Below are positions 8,391 through 18,200 of a DNA stretch of 64,000 bases, piece by piece (within the stretch, counting starts at the first letter, position 1; the number at the start of each line of letters is the position of its first letter). The stretch is taken from contig NZ_WNKF01000010.1 in NCBI RefSeq assembly GCF_010119225.1, positions 167,489 through 231,488 of the forward strand, in the 5' to 3' direction. A program made the translations under genes and the position numbers. The notes under the pieces were generated by a model. That model saw nothing but the letters and a program-made list of their open reading frames with translations. It had not been told where the DNA came from and searched no databases. This DNA is from Cyclobacterium roseum. Its GTDB lineage: Bacteria; Bacteroidota; Bacteroidia; Cytophagales; Cyclobacteriaceae.

Positions 8391-8858
8391 TCATTCCCAT
8401 ATTTCCGGCCGCTTAATTTTCATTGCTCTTAAATACGAAAGGAATTGTCCTGCGTGAACAGATTCGTGATATCCAATGCGCAATAAGTATTTTCCAAGGA
8501 TTTTCTTTTCTCCATTTCCTGGATGGACGATTTCGGTTTCGTTTAATACCCTATCCGAAAATTGCCGAACACTTTCTAAAAAAGTATTTCTATAGGGTTT
8601 AGCAAATTCAAGTTCGTCAGCGACGCTAATAAATGGTCGATTTTTCCAAGGGGTTTGATAATTTGTCATATTCCCATTATTGATTATGATATTCCATCAA
8701 TAATCGGCTTCCAAAACGTGCCTTACCATTTCTATGGCAGTCATTGCCTTTTCGTCTGGCTTCCAATTATAATAGCTCTCAGGAAGCCCCCTCCAAAGTT
8801 TTATGCTTCTTCTCCTTATCTCTGTAAAATTTAAAATTATGAGTTCAGATTGGGTCAT
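8391..8858 (-). pseudogene. DinB-family protein gene with in-frame TGA
   Basis: Two pieces in the same frame (8858-8700 and 8696-8391) join into one DinB/YfiT-like four-helix protein of about 155 aa. The first piece has SELIILNFTEIRRRSIKLWRGLPESYYNWKP and HVLEADY. The second has FISVADELEFAKPY and GYHESVHAGQFLSYLR, with the family's spaced histidines that bind a metal. They are separated by a single TGA at 8697-8699, with clean coding sequence on both sides. DinB proteins are putative metal-dependent thiol S-transferases or hydrolases. The gene sits between attC-like sites B and C as a single-gene cassette. It is inactive unless the stop is a sequence error or is read through. Confidence 0.75.
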
Positions 8859-8893
8859 TTTTTTTTGTTTTCGAGAATGTCGTTTTACATTAA

Positions 8894-9020
8894 AGCCAAC
8901 GGTCAAGTATAAGCGTAGCGCGGGTTTCGGAGCGATTCACTGTCCGCCCACCGCGAAGTTTCTCAGGAGTAAAAATGCTGAATTTCAGCACTTTCGCCCG
9001 CATTACGTATAGCCATTGTT
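8894..9020 (+). other. attC-like recombination site C, split by IS copy 1
   Basis: AGCCAACGGTCAAGTATAAG with GCGTAGCGCGGG forms the left arm. CCCGCATTACGTATAGCCATTGTT (ending at 9020) forms the right arm. The IS91-type element begins directly after this GTT. AGCGG, which should complete the end box as GTTAGCG, is found on the other side of the element at 11396-11400. Without the element the site would be about 131 bp, like its neighbours. Confidence 0.65.
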
Positions 9021-9252
9021 GAACGAATCCTGCTAAGGCAGGAAGCCGGCAATTATTGCCGTTTCTTCCTACATTAGACTTATCATAAATATTAAACATT
9101 TTAAGCTATGAAAAAAAAAGCAATCTATCATTGAAAAGGCCTGTGAAAATGTACCGGGCTTTGATTTACAGCTCAAAAGGCTCCGGAGATCTATAACCAT
9201 TTCCGGTAAAAGCCAAAGTACTCTCACCAACTATGCCCGATGTCTGGCTCAT

Positions 9253-10008
9253 ATGGGTATTCATCTCAATTGTGATCTGCTTAAACTAGATGACGAAGCC
9301 ATACAGGATTACCTTCATTTCCTCAAGCGTAAGCACCACACTCCCTCCGATAGTTTCTTCAAACACACCGTTTACGGACTGCGCTACCTGTTTCGAATCT
9401 TTGACCGAAAGGAAAGTAGTGTCATACTTCCATCTATCGAAAGGCCTAAAAAACTGCCTGTCGTCCTTAGTCAGCAAGAGGTCAGAGAACTGTTAAAAGC
9501 ACCAAAATTACTCAAACACCGTCTTATCCTGGCACTGCTCTACGGCTGTGGACTGCGGAACTTTGAATGCTGCAAGCTCAAAATATCGGATATCGACCTG
9601 GACCGAAAAATGCTCCATATCCGGGAAGGAAAAGGCCGAAAAGACCGGTATGTGCCTCTCTGCGATCTTCTGGCAAGAGGAATTAAAACTTATTTGGAGG
9701 TAGAAAGACCTGTCGATTATCTCTTTAACGGAAATAACAGTGCTGGAAAACCTGTTCCTTTAAGTGCCAGAGGTGTACAGTGGGCCGCCCGGGAAGCCCG
9801 GCGGGCTAGCGGTGTACAGAAACAAGTCACCGCTCACGCTCTCCGACATAGCTATGCTACTCATCTCCTAGAGATGGGCACTGACATATTTACACTCAAA
9901 GAACTCCTCGGCCATGTGGATATTAATACTACCTTGGTCTATCTCCACGTGGCAAGGGTCGGCAGGAGGACTCCGTTTAGCCCACTGGAGAAACTTTATG
10001 AGCAATAG
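9253..10008 (+). CDS. IS-encoded tyrosine recombinase, copy 1
   Basis: A tyrosine site-specific recombinase. The catalytic set is visible: R in YGCGLRNFE, K in GKGRKDR, HALRHSYATHLL (H-x-x-R), LLGH, and Y in TTLVYLH. The first ATG (9253) leaves out most of the N-terminal SAM-like core-binding domain. The same frame stays open upstream to 9112 and encodes convincing domain sequence (GFDLQLKRLRRSI, SQSTLTNYARCLAHM). A good ATG at 9108 followed by nine A is one base out of frame. Full-length protein would need slippage on the A run. Its last codons overlap the transposase start (ATGAGCAATAG), implying coupled translation. Confidence 0.85.
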   Translation: MGIHLNCDLLKLDDEAIQDYLHFLKRKHHTPSDSFFKHTVYGLRYLFRIFDRKESSVILPSIERPKKLPVVLSQQEVRELLKAPKLLKHRLILALLYGCGLRNFECCKLKISDIDLDRKMLHIREGKGRKDRYVPLCDLLARGIKTYLEVERPVDYLFNGNNSAGKPVPLSARGVQWAAREARRASGVQKQVTAHALRHSYATHLLEMGTDIFTLKELLGHVDINTTLVYLHVARVGRRTPFSPLEKLYEQ

Positions 10009-11143
10009 GTATTCCGCCTGTCAGCTTGCCGATATTATCAGGGCTTTCCATACCGATATTCCAACGATAGCCTCCAATACGTGGAAAGCCCGAACGCTTT
10101 ATGCGCTGATGCGTTGCCGAACCGCTGAGATGGGAGGGCATATCGACCGTTGTGACAATCCTGATTGCAACAAGCTACACATCAGTTACAATAGTTGCCG
10201 AAACAGGCATTGTCCCCGCTGTCAGGGACACCTACGTGAACGCTGGATCCAGGACAGGGAAAAGGACCTGTTGAATACTACATACTTTCATGTCGTTTTC
10301 ACCCTGCCCGATACGCTCAATGAATTAGCATTGATCAAACCTGATGTACTTTACCACCTGCTCTTTCAAACCGCATGGTCAGTCCTCAGGGATTTTGCAG
10401 CCAATCCCAAGTTGCTAGGTGCAAGGACTGGAATGGTAAGTGTTTTACATACCTGGGGCCAGAACCTAAGCTTACACCCCCATCTGCACTGTATTGTTCC
10501 TGCTGGTGGACTAACACCTTCCGGTAAATGGAAGGCTTCTCTCTCTAAGGGGCGTTTCCTTTTTCCGGTAAAGAAAATGTCCACCGTCTTCAGAGCCAGA
10601 ATGGTGCAGGCACTAAGGGAAAAGAAGTTGTTGGACCCGAAAACTGCAAAGCAATTGTTCTCCAAGAAATGGGTCATCTATTGCAAAAAACCATTCTTTG
10701 GCCCCAAACAGGTCATCGAATACCTGGGAAGGTACTCTCACAAGATTGCCATCAGCAACCAACGAATCAAAAAATTCCAAAATAACAAGGTGGATTTTAC
10801 GGTAAAGAATTACCGGAAACAAGGCAAAAAGGAAACCTACACACTAAAAGCAGATGAATTCCTAAGAAGGTTCACGCTTCATATCCTACCCAAAGGCTTT
10901 ACCCGAATCAGGCATTATGGCATCCTGGCCAGTGCCTTCAAGGCTACCCACAAAGTCAATATCGACTGTCAGATCGGTCAGGTTATAATAGAAGTAGGGG
11001 AAAAACCAGCTCTCCTGCTCAAAAAGTGTCCTTATTGCAAGAACGGAGAACTGCATACAGTGGCATGTTTCGACCAAAGGGGGCCACCGCCAAGCTGGTT
11101 CAACAAAATCAGCAAGCAAAACAATAAGCGCCAGGTAGCTTAA
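9998..11143 (+). CDS. IS91 family transposase, copy 1
   Basis: A 381-aa transposase of the Y2/HUH type. The N-terminal zinc-binding region has cysteines in RCDNPDC...CRNRHCPRC (about residues 42-65). The metal-binding HUH motif is HPHLHCIVPAGG (about 151-162). The two candidate catalytic tyrosines are in EYLGRYSHK (Y-x-x-x-Y, about 246-250). C-terminal cysteines CPYCKNGEL form another zinc ribbon. The start at 9998 (MSNRYSACQL) is chosen because it overlaps the recombinase stop; an upstream in-frame ATG at 9914 only reads through the recombinase gene. Single-strand, rolling-circle transposition is known for the family. Confidence 0.93.
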   Translation: MSNRYSACQLADIIRAFHTDIPTIASNTWKARTLYALMRCRTAEMGGHIDRCDNPDCNKLHISYNSCRNRHCPRCQGHLRERWIQDREKDLLNTTYFHVVFTLPDTLNELALIKPDVLYHLLFQTAWSVLRDFAANPKLLGARTGMVSVLHTWGQNLSLHPHLHCIVPAGGLTPSGKWKASLSKGRFLFPVKKMSTVFRARMVQALREKKLLDPKTAKQLFSKKWVIYCKKPFFGPKQVIEYLGRYSHKIAISNQRIKKFQNNKVDFTVKNYRKQGKKETYTLKADEFLRRFTLHILPKGFTRIRHYGILASAFKATHKVNIDCQIGQVIIEVGEKPALLLKKCPYCKNGELHTVACFDQRGPPPSWFNKISKQNNKRQVA

Positions 11144-11393
11144 TGGGACAGGTATGCCCAAATGGTAAAAACAGCTTAAAATTCGCTCCAAAACCGTTTA
11201 CCTATTGAATAATAGCTAATAGAAAAACAACCCTAGGTCAAAGAACAACTTAAACTCAGTAACTTTTTCAATCTCCCAGCACTATAAAAGCAAAAGGAGA
11301 AAACCATTCCCCATAGTACCTTTAATTCCCAGCACCCTTTCGTTCAACACTGCATTCAGACTAGGCTGTTCCAGCCGTCAGAATGCTTAGTTA

Positions 11394-12590
11394 TTAGCGG
11401 TTCGTTGTTTTTTGTTCTTCAGTAATCTTTAATGATTGCCATCTTCCATTTGTCCCACTTCTCCATAGCCATTCTAAAGGGCCAAATTTATACTTGCTGA
11501 ACCACCAATTACTAAACAATATTTGAATGAGAAAAAATAGCAACCCAAGTCCAAGTGCTCCTGTTCCTGATAATTTTAATAACAAGCCTAATCCATAACC
11601 GTAAAAAATGAAAATTCCGAAAGCAGATTGTAGAACATACGTTGTAAGGCCCATTTTTCCGACTGGTATTAACTGTTTTACAAACTTTTGAGTAATTCTT
11701 GATTTATAAAGAAGCAGAACCAATCCTATATAAAGAAGTGGGATAAAAATATTAGATGCATCTTTAGCAATTGAAGCAAAATAACGAACGAGTTCAGAAT
11801 AGATTGGCGTTGAAAAATAGAAATTAATTAAGATTAATGGAATTCCGATTACAGCCGTTACAAGAATTAATTTAATAAGTGGAATTTTTTCGATATTCTC
11901 ATGCCATTTTTTTCTTCCAACCCAAAGACCTAAAAGAAACAAACCTGGAATTACCCAAAGTCTGCCACTAAATTTCAGATAGTTGTATTTATTGATAAAT
12001 CCGATAGTGCTATTTGAGACAATTAGCTTTCTATACTCTCCATCAAGTATCAATTGAAAATAACGAGTTGCTTGTTCTACTGGACTTGGACTTATTGTGG
12101 TAGGTTGGCTTATCTCTAAAGGTGGCTGAATGAATGATATTGTTTTTAAAATAATACTTGGTCCATTGAGTGCAAAGAATAAACCAAGGACAAATATTAA
12201 CTTTGTTGGTAGTTTTCTAAATGGAATTAAAGCCATACCAAAGACTGCATAAACAGTTAGAAAATCACCACGATAATGTATATGATGGATATACCCAATC
12301 AAGAAAAGTAATATAAGACGCCAAGCAAATTTTAACGAATTCGAATCCTTCTTGCTACCTAATATTAAATAGAAACTTAATCCGAAAAGCATCGAAAAAA
12401 TTGCATAGAATTTGCCTATAAATAAATTTTGAATAATAGTTTTAGAAACTGAATCTATTGAAGATAAAATATTGAATCCTACATATTGAGGTGGCGTAAA
12501 ACTTGCCAAATAACCTTCAAACATATGGGTCATTACAATTCCAAATAATGCGAAACCTCGTAATGCGTCTATTTCTTCAATTCTTTTCAT
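11394..12590 (-). CDS. DUF418-family membrane protein
   Basis: A 398-aa membrane protein with about ten hydrophobic segments. It starts with the family signature EIDALRGFALFGI, continues with a GKFYAIFSMLFGLSF segment, and ends with the DUF418 C-terminal block (GKMGLTTYVLQS near residue 310 and FGPLEWLWRS near 375). The fold is related to acyltransferase 3 proteins. Function is not established; acyl or envelope modification is a guess. Its TAA stop (11394-11396) lies across the IS junction. Without the IS the attC box CGCTAAC would supply the same stop. The gene is AT-rich and is a one-gene cassette between sites C and D. Confidence 0.85.
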   Translation of the reverse strand: MKRIEEIDALRGFALFGIVMTHMFEGYLASFTPPQYVGFNILSSIDSVSKTIIQNLFIGKFYAIFSMLFGLSFYLILGSKKDSNSLKFAWRLILLFLIGYIHHIHYRGDFLTVYAVFGMALIPFRKLPTKLIFVLGLFFALNGPSIILKTISFIQPPLEISQPTTISPSPVEQATRYFQLILDGEYRKLIVSNSTIGFINKYNYLKFSGRLWVIPGLFLLGLWVGRKKWHENIEKIPLIKLILVTAVIGIPLILINFYFSTPIYSELVRYFASIAKDASNIFIPLLYIGLVLLLYKSRITQKFVKQLIPVGKMGLTTYVLQSAFGIFIFYGYGLGLLLKLSGTGALGLGLLFFLIQILFSNWWFSKYKFGPLEWLWRSGTNGRWQSLKITEEQKTTNR

Positions 12591-12633
12591 TCGTAAAGTT
12601 TGTTGTTTCTAGTTCTATGTTTTTTTCAATGAC

Positions 12634-12760
12634 CGCTAACGGCCTCGGCTATGCGTAGTGCGGGATTTCAAGGCACTTCACTTTCCGTTTAGCAGTTAGT
12701 TTATTTAATGTAATTACTTTCATATCAGCACTTTCTCCCGCATTACGTATAGCCATTGTT
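12634..12760 (+). other. attC-like recombination site D, split by IS copy 2
   Basis: The box CGCTAAC (12634-12640) is followed by the left arm GGCCTCGGCTATGCG/TAGTGCGGG. The right arm CCCGCATTACGTATAGCCATTGTT ends at 12760, and IS copy 2 begins there. GTGCGG on the far side of the element (15136-15141) would complete the end box as GTTGTGC, which is the same box found at the left end of site E in reverse complement (GCACAAC). That supports the idea that the restriction cassette is bounded by D and E. Confidence 0.7.
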
Positions 12761-12992
12761 GAACGAATCCTGCTAAGGCAGGAAGCCGGCAATTATTGCC
12801 GTTTCTTCCTACATTAGACTTATCATAAATATTAAACATTTTAAGCTATGAAAAAAAAAGCAATCTATCATTGAAAAGGCCTGTGAAAATGTACCGGGCT
12901 TTGATTTACAGCTCAAAAGGCTCCGGAGATCTATAACCATTTCCGGTAAAAGCCAAAGTACTCTCACCAACTATGCCCGATGTCTGGCTCAT

Positions 12993-13748
12993 ATGGGTAT
13001 TCATCTCAATTGTGATCTGCTTAAACTAGATGACGAAGCCATACAGGATTACCTTCATTTCCTCAAGCGTAAGCACCACACTCCCTCCGATAGTTTCTTC
13101 AAACACACCGTTTACGGACTGCGCTACCTGTTTCGAATCTTTGACCGAAAGGAAAGTAGTGTCATACTTCCATCTATCGAAAGGCCTAAAAAACTGCCTG
13201 TCGTCCTTAGTCAGCAAGAGGTCAGAGAACTGTTAAAAGCACCAAAATTACTCAAACACCGTCTTATCCTGGCACTGCTCTACGGCTGTGGACTGCGGAA
13301 CTTTGAATGCTGCAAGCTCAAAATATCGGATATCGACCTGGACCGAAAAATGCTCCATATCCGGGAAGGAAAAGGCCGAAAAGACCGGTATGTGCCTCTC
13401 TGCGATCTTCTGGCAAGAGGAATTAAAACTTATTTGGAGGTAGAAAGACCTGTCGATTATCTCTTTAACGGAAATAACAGTGCTGGAAAACCTGTTCCTT
13501 TAAGTGCCAGAGGTGTACAGTGGGCCGCCCGGGAAGCCCGGCGGGCTAGCGGTGTACAGAAACAAGTCACCGCTCACGCTCTCCGACATAGCTATGCTAC
13601 TCATCTCCTAGAGATGGGCACTGACATATTTACACTCAAAGAACTCCTCGGCCATGTGGATATTAATACTACCTTGGTCTATCTCCACGTGGCAAGGGTC
13701 GGCAGGAGGACTCCGTTTAGCCCACTGGAGAAACTTTATGAGCAATAG
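12993..13748 (+). CDS. IS-encoded tyrosine recombinase, copy 2
   Basis: Same protein as in copy 1: 251 aa from the first ATG, with R, K, H-x-x-R, LLGH and Y catalytic signatures. The same upstream in-frame extension begins after a stop next to the nine-A run (12851-12859). It probably acts in resolution or target choice of the element, since it is always paired with the transposase here. That role is inferred. Confidence 0.85.
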   Translation: MGIHLNCDLLKLDDEAIQDYLHFLKRKHHTPSDSFFKHTVYGLRYLFRIFDRKESSVILPSIERPKKLPVVLSQQEVRELLKAPKLLKHRLILALLYGCGLRNFECCKLKISDIDLDRKMLHIREGKGRKDRYVPLCDLLARGIKTYLEVERPVDYLFNGNNSAGKPVPLSARGVQWAAREARRASGVQKQVTAHALRHSYATHLLEMGTDIFTLKELLGHVDINTTLVYLHVARVGRRTPFSPLEKLYEQ

Positions 13749-14883
13749 GTATTCCGCCTGTCAGCTTGCCGATATTATCAGGGCTTTCCATACCGATATT
13801 CCAACGATAGCCTCCAATACGTGGAAAGCCCGAACGCTTTATGCGCTGATGCGTTGCCGAACCGCTGAGATGGGAGGGCATATCGACCGTTGTGACAATC
13901 CTGATTGCAACAAGCTACACATCAGTTACAATAGTTGCCGAAACAGGCATTGTCCCCGCTGTCAGGGACACCTACGTGAACGCTGGATCCAGGACAGGGA
14001 AAAGGACCTGTTGAATACTACATACTTTCATGTCGTTTTCACCCTGCCCGATACGCTCAATGAATTAGCATTGATCAAACCTGATGTACTTTACCACCTG
14101 CTCTTTCAAACCGCATGGTCAGTCCTCAGGGATTTTGCAGCCAATCCCAAGTTGCTAGGTGCAAGGACTGGAATGGTAAGTGTTTTACATACCTGGGGCC
14201 AGAACCTAAGCTTACACCCCCATCTGCACTGTATTGTTCCTGCTGGTGGACTAACACCTTCCGGTAAATGGAAGGCTTCTCTCTCTAAGGGGCGTTTCCT
14301 TTTTCCGGTAAAGAAAATGTCCACCGTCTTCAGAGCCAGAATGGTGCAGGCACTAAGGGAAAAGAAGTTGTTGGACCCGAAAACTGCAAAGCAATTGTTC
14401 TCCAAGAAATGGGTCATCTATTGCAAAAAACCATTCTTTGGCCCCAAACAGGTCATCGAATACCTGGGAAGGTACTCTCACAAGATTGCCATCAGCAACC
14501 AACGAATCAAAAAATTCCAAAATAACAAGGTGGATTTTACGGTAAAGAATTACCGGAAACAAGGCAAAAAGGAAACCTACACACTAAAAGCAGATGAATT
14601 CCTAAGAAGGTTCACGCTTCATATCCTACCCAAAGGCTTTACCCGAATCAGGCATTATGGCATCCTGGCCAGTGCCTTCAAGGCTACCCACAAAGTCAAT
14701 ATCGACTGTCAGATCGGTCAGGTTATAATAGAAGTAGGGGAAAAACCAGCTCTCCTGCTCAAAAAGTGTCCTTATTGCAAGAACGGAGAACTGCATACAG
14801 TGGCATGTTTCGACCAAAGGGGGCCACCGCCAAGCTGGTTCAACAAAATCAGCAAGCAAAACAATAAGCGCCAGGTAGCTTAA
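13738..14883 (+). CDS. IS91 family transposase, copy 2
   Basis: Identical translation to copy 1: zinc cysteines, HPHLH metal motif, Y-x-x-x-Y in EYLGRYSHK, and a C-terminal CPYC ribbon. The start at 13738 overlaps the recombinase stop by 11 bases. The intact frame means this copy can be active. Confidence 0.93.
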   Translation: MSNRYSACQLADIIRAFHTDIPTIASNTWKARTLYALMRCRTAEMGGHIDRCDNPDCNKLHISYNSCRNRHCPRCQGHLRERWIQDREKDLLNTTYFHVVFTLPDTLNELALIKPDVLYHLLFQTAWSVLRDFAANPKLLGARTGMVSVLHTWGQNLSLHPHLHCIVPAGGLTPSGKWKASLSKGRFLFPVKKMSTVFRARMVQALREKKLLDPKTAKQLFSKKWVIYCKKPFFGPKQVIEYLGRYSHKIAISNQRIKKFQNNKVDFTVKNYRKQGKKETYTLKADEFLRRFTLHILPKGFTRIRHYGILASAFKATHKVNIDCQIGQVIIEVGEKPALLLKKCPYCKNGELHTVACFDQRGPPPSWFNKISKQNNKRQVA

Positions 14884-15164
14884 TGGGACAGGTATGCCCA
14901 AATGGTAAAAACAGCTTAAAATTCGCTCCAAAACCGTTTACCTATTGAATAATAGCTAATAGAAAAACAACCCTAGGTCAAAGAACAACTTAAACTCAGT
15001 AACTTTTTCAATCTCCCAGCACTATAAAAGCAAAAGGAGAAAACCATTCCCCATAGTACCTTTAATTCCCAGCACCCTTTCGTTCAACACTGCATTCAGA
15101 CTAGGCTGTTCCAGCCGTCAGAATGCTTAGTTATTGTGCGGTCGTACTTTTTTTTCGGTCGTCT

Positions 15165-15256
15165 GTGAGCTTTGGCAAAGACATACTCTTTTGCAATTTT
15201 TGGTTGCAGCGTGGGCTGGTGCGAATTGCAAATGTGTATGGCTTTTAGCGTTGGCA
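15165..15256. other. attC-like hairpin beside hsdR (second sequence type)
   Basis: TTTGGCAAAGACATACTC/TTTTGCAAT on the left pairs imperfectly with GAATTGCAAATGTGTATGGC on the right, and a GCGTTGGC box closes it at about 15247. The design (boxes, long arms, bulges) is that of the cassette sites, but the base sequence differs from sites B-F. It closely resembles the hairpin at 22.56 kb on the other side of the same operon. Confidence 0.45.
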
Positions 15257-18200
15257 TTATTTCGTTATTACTCTGTTTTTCTTAAAATTCTCTGCTTGTT
15301 CAAATATGTCTTTATATACTTCGTCTCTTTCTACTGGCGGATATCCGTGTTCGTCCAAGAGTATTATAAGTCCGACTTTTAAAGCAGATTTAATGTCTTC
15401 GCGTTTGCTCCAATCAGGATATTTTGCTTGTGAGTCCACCAAGTCTTTTACTGCCTGGGCTAAAACAATCAGTTTGTCCTCTGGATATTTGAAGTCATAC
15501 TTGATGCACAGGTCTTTCAAAATGTCGTAAAAGGCTTTTTCTTCAAAGTCAATTCCCAATTCGTCTCCTGCGGAAAACTCTTTCTGAACTTCCCATATTA
15601 AGTTTGTCAAGTGTTCTGCCATTTCTTCGTACACTTCGCTTCGCAAAACGTCATCTTCTTTCCGCTCGTTGTAGCGTTCTACCAAGGTTTGCATTTTCTT
15701 AGAGAAGTCAATTCCTTTTACTTTGTTGACTTTCTTCATCTCACCAATGGCTTTGGCTAAAAGCTGTTGAAGCAATTTAATTTTGGTATGTGGCAATTTG
15801 ATTTTATCAATCTTCGCCAAGTAGTCTTCTGAGAAAAGGTCTTGCTCGCTTTGTGTTTCGTCACCGAGTTTGAAGATTTCCTGAACGCCATCACTTTCCA
15901 AAGCATCTTTTATCATTTCCCGAACTCTTGCGTTCATTTGTGCCGTGTCGGGTGCACTTCCTTTGGTCAGTTTGAAAACGATTGACCGAACCGCTAAATA
16001 GAAATGAGTGTAATCTCTTTCTTTTTGTGTCAGATGTTCACTTCCTGCACAAATATCATAAGCGGCTTTTAGGCGTTTTACCAAGCCCATAAATCGGGTT
16101 TCTAAGTCTTTGGTCAACTGAACATATTCAGCAGCCATATTCAAGGCATTCAACTGTTCTAAAGCTGTACCACCAAAATATTTTGAACTATCGAACTTAT
16201 GGAAGACTTTGGCTAAAAGGTCCAAATGATTTCTTACAACTATCAGCGATTCTTGAATGTCTTCAAAGTTTTCTCTTTCGCCTTTGTTGTATTTGGCAAG
16301 AGCCATATTCATTGCCTTCTTGATGCCAATGTAATCGACAACCAAGCCTTTGTTTTTGCCTTCAAACTTTCGGTTAACTCTCGAAATGGTCTGTATCAAA
16401 TTGTGTTGCTGGATAGGCTTGTCAATGTAAATGGAATCCAAGAATGGCACATCAAAACCTGTGAGCCACATATCGACTACAATGGCGATTTTAAAATTGG
16501 ATTTTTCATTTTTAAACTGCCTGTCCAATTCCTTTCGGTATTCTTTAGTGCCGAGCAAATCGTACATTTCTTTTGGGTCGTCTTTTCCTCTGGTCATTAT
16601 CATTTTGATACGCTCCATTGGTTTGATTTCCCTTTTGTCCTTGTCTGTTAAACCTGCTCCTTCTTCTGCTATTCGTACTTCAGCCCATTCAGGTCTTAAA
16701 GCGATTACATTTTTGTAAAACTCGTAGCCAATTTCACGGCTGCTGCAAACAAACATTGCTTTGCCTTTTACCGTAGCACCTTCGTTTACTCTGTTTTCGT
16801 AATGGTTTACAAAGTCTTCCGCCAATTTCAATAAACGGTCTGGGTCGCCTAAAATGGCGTTCATTGTTGCCGTTGCCTTTTTGCTTTCTTCTATTTGATA
16901 TTCATTAGCTCCTGCTTCGGCTGCTTCCTCGTAGTATTTTTCAATTTTCTCTAATTCGCTGTTGTGCAAGGCAACTTTGGCTGCTCTGCCTTCATAAACT
17001 ATTCGTACCGTGATTTCATCTCGTACAGATTCGGTCATTGTATAGGCATCTACTACTTTTCCGAACACATCCAAAGTTGCATCTATTGGCGTTCCTGTAA
17101 ATCCAACAAAAGTGGCGTTGGGTAATGAATCGTGCAGGTATTTCGCAAAACCGTAGGTTTTCTTCACACCATCTTTGGTGACTTTTACTTTTTGGTCAAG
17201 GTTAGTTTGGCTTCTGTGTGCTTCATCCGAAATACAAATCACATTGGTTCTTTCGGTGAGCAGTTCGGTGTCTTCTGTAAACTTGTGAATGGTGGTCAAG
17301 AATACACCACCGCTATTTCTGCCTTGCATTTTGGTTCTTAAATCGGCTCTGCTTTCTACGCTTTCCACTGCATTGTCGCCAATGAATTGTTTTGCGTTGG
17401 TAAATTGACCTGAAAGTTGGTCGTCTAAGTCGGTTCTGTCGGTAATAAGTACAATAGTCGGACTTTCAAAGTGCTTGCTTTTCATCAACAAGCGAGTGAG
17501 ATAAAGCATTGTAAAACTCTTTCCGCTGCCTGTTGCTCCAAAATAAGTTCCGCCTTTTCCGTCACCGTCTGGTTTCTCCGCTTTTTTGATGTTCTCATAC
17601 AAACTGCGAGCTGCGTAATACTGCGGATAGCGACAAACGATTTTCTCGTCTTTTTTGGATGAATCGGGAATGTAAATGAAGTTCTGAATAATATCTCGCA
17701 AGCGGTTTTTATGCAGCATACCTTGAACCAAGGTGAACATACTGTCAATGCCGTCCACGTCTTTTGCCAAGCCTGCAATCCTTCGCCAAGCGTAGTAAAA
17801 CTCGTAAGGTGCAAAGAATGAACCTGCTTTGTTGTTCACGCCATCACTAATGATACAAAAGGCATTGTATTTAAATAGTTCAGGAATGTCTCTTTTATAG
17901 CGAGTGGTTAGTTGAACAAAAGCATTGTGAATGGTAGTGTTTTCCTGAATGGCGGTTTTAAACTCAAAAACCACCACAGGCAAACCATTGATGTATAAAA
18001 TACCGTCTGGAATGCGTCTTTCTGTTCCAACAATTTCCAATTGGTTGACAAACTTGTAAACATTGGTATCAGGTGGATATTGTTCCTCGGGTTCAGCAGC
18101 AATGATGTCTAAATTTTCACTTTGTCGCTGACGGTCTAAACCTGCATAATCAATGAGCGAAATATGAATGTCTTTTTGGTTGCGGTCTTCTCGTTTCAGA

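Larger units (their letters stand above)
9021..11395 (+). mobile_element. IS91-type insertion element, copy 1
   Basis: A 2375-bp element identical, as far as compared, to copy 2 at +3740. It has no terminal inverted repeats. The left end has the hairpins TCCTGC-taag-GCAGGA (9028-9043) and CGGCAAT-t-ATTGCCG (9047-9061). The right end has a nested stem GCATTC-GAC-GGCTG/CAGCC-GTC-GAATGC (11352-11386). End hairpins of this sort, and the Y2/HUH transposase inside, fit rolling-circle transposition of the IS91 family. It carries a tyrosine recombinase gene overlapping the transposase gene. It lies in the GTT core of site C, with no visible target duplication beyond a possible GTT. Confidence 0.85.
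12761..15135 (+). mobile_element. IS91-type insertion element, copy 2
   Basis: The second copy of the 2375-bp element, offset by exactly 3740 bp from copy 1 in the same orientation, with the same ORFs, end hairpins and A9 run. It is inserted after the GTT of site D. The two copies flank the DUF418 cassette as direct repeats, so recombination between them could delete or circularise that gene. No base difference was noticed, which suggests recent transposition or gene conversion. Confidence 0.85.

Noticed and set aside
8233..8457. 74-codon plus-strand ORF across site B
   Set aside because: It runs through the folding arms of the recombination site and into the antisense of dinB; no coding character.
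9914..9997. 28-residue N-terminal extension of the IS91 transposase
   Set aside because: It is a second-frame reading of the recombinase gene; the ATG at 9998 overlapping the recombinase stop fits the family N-terminus.
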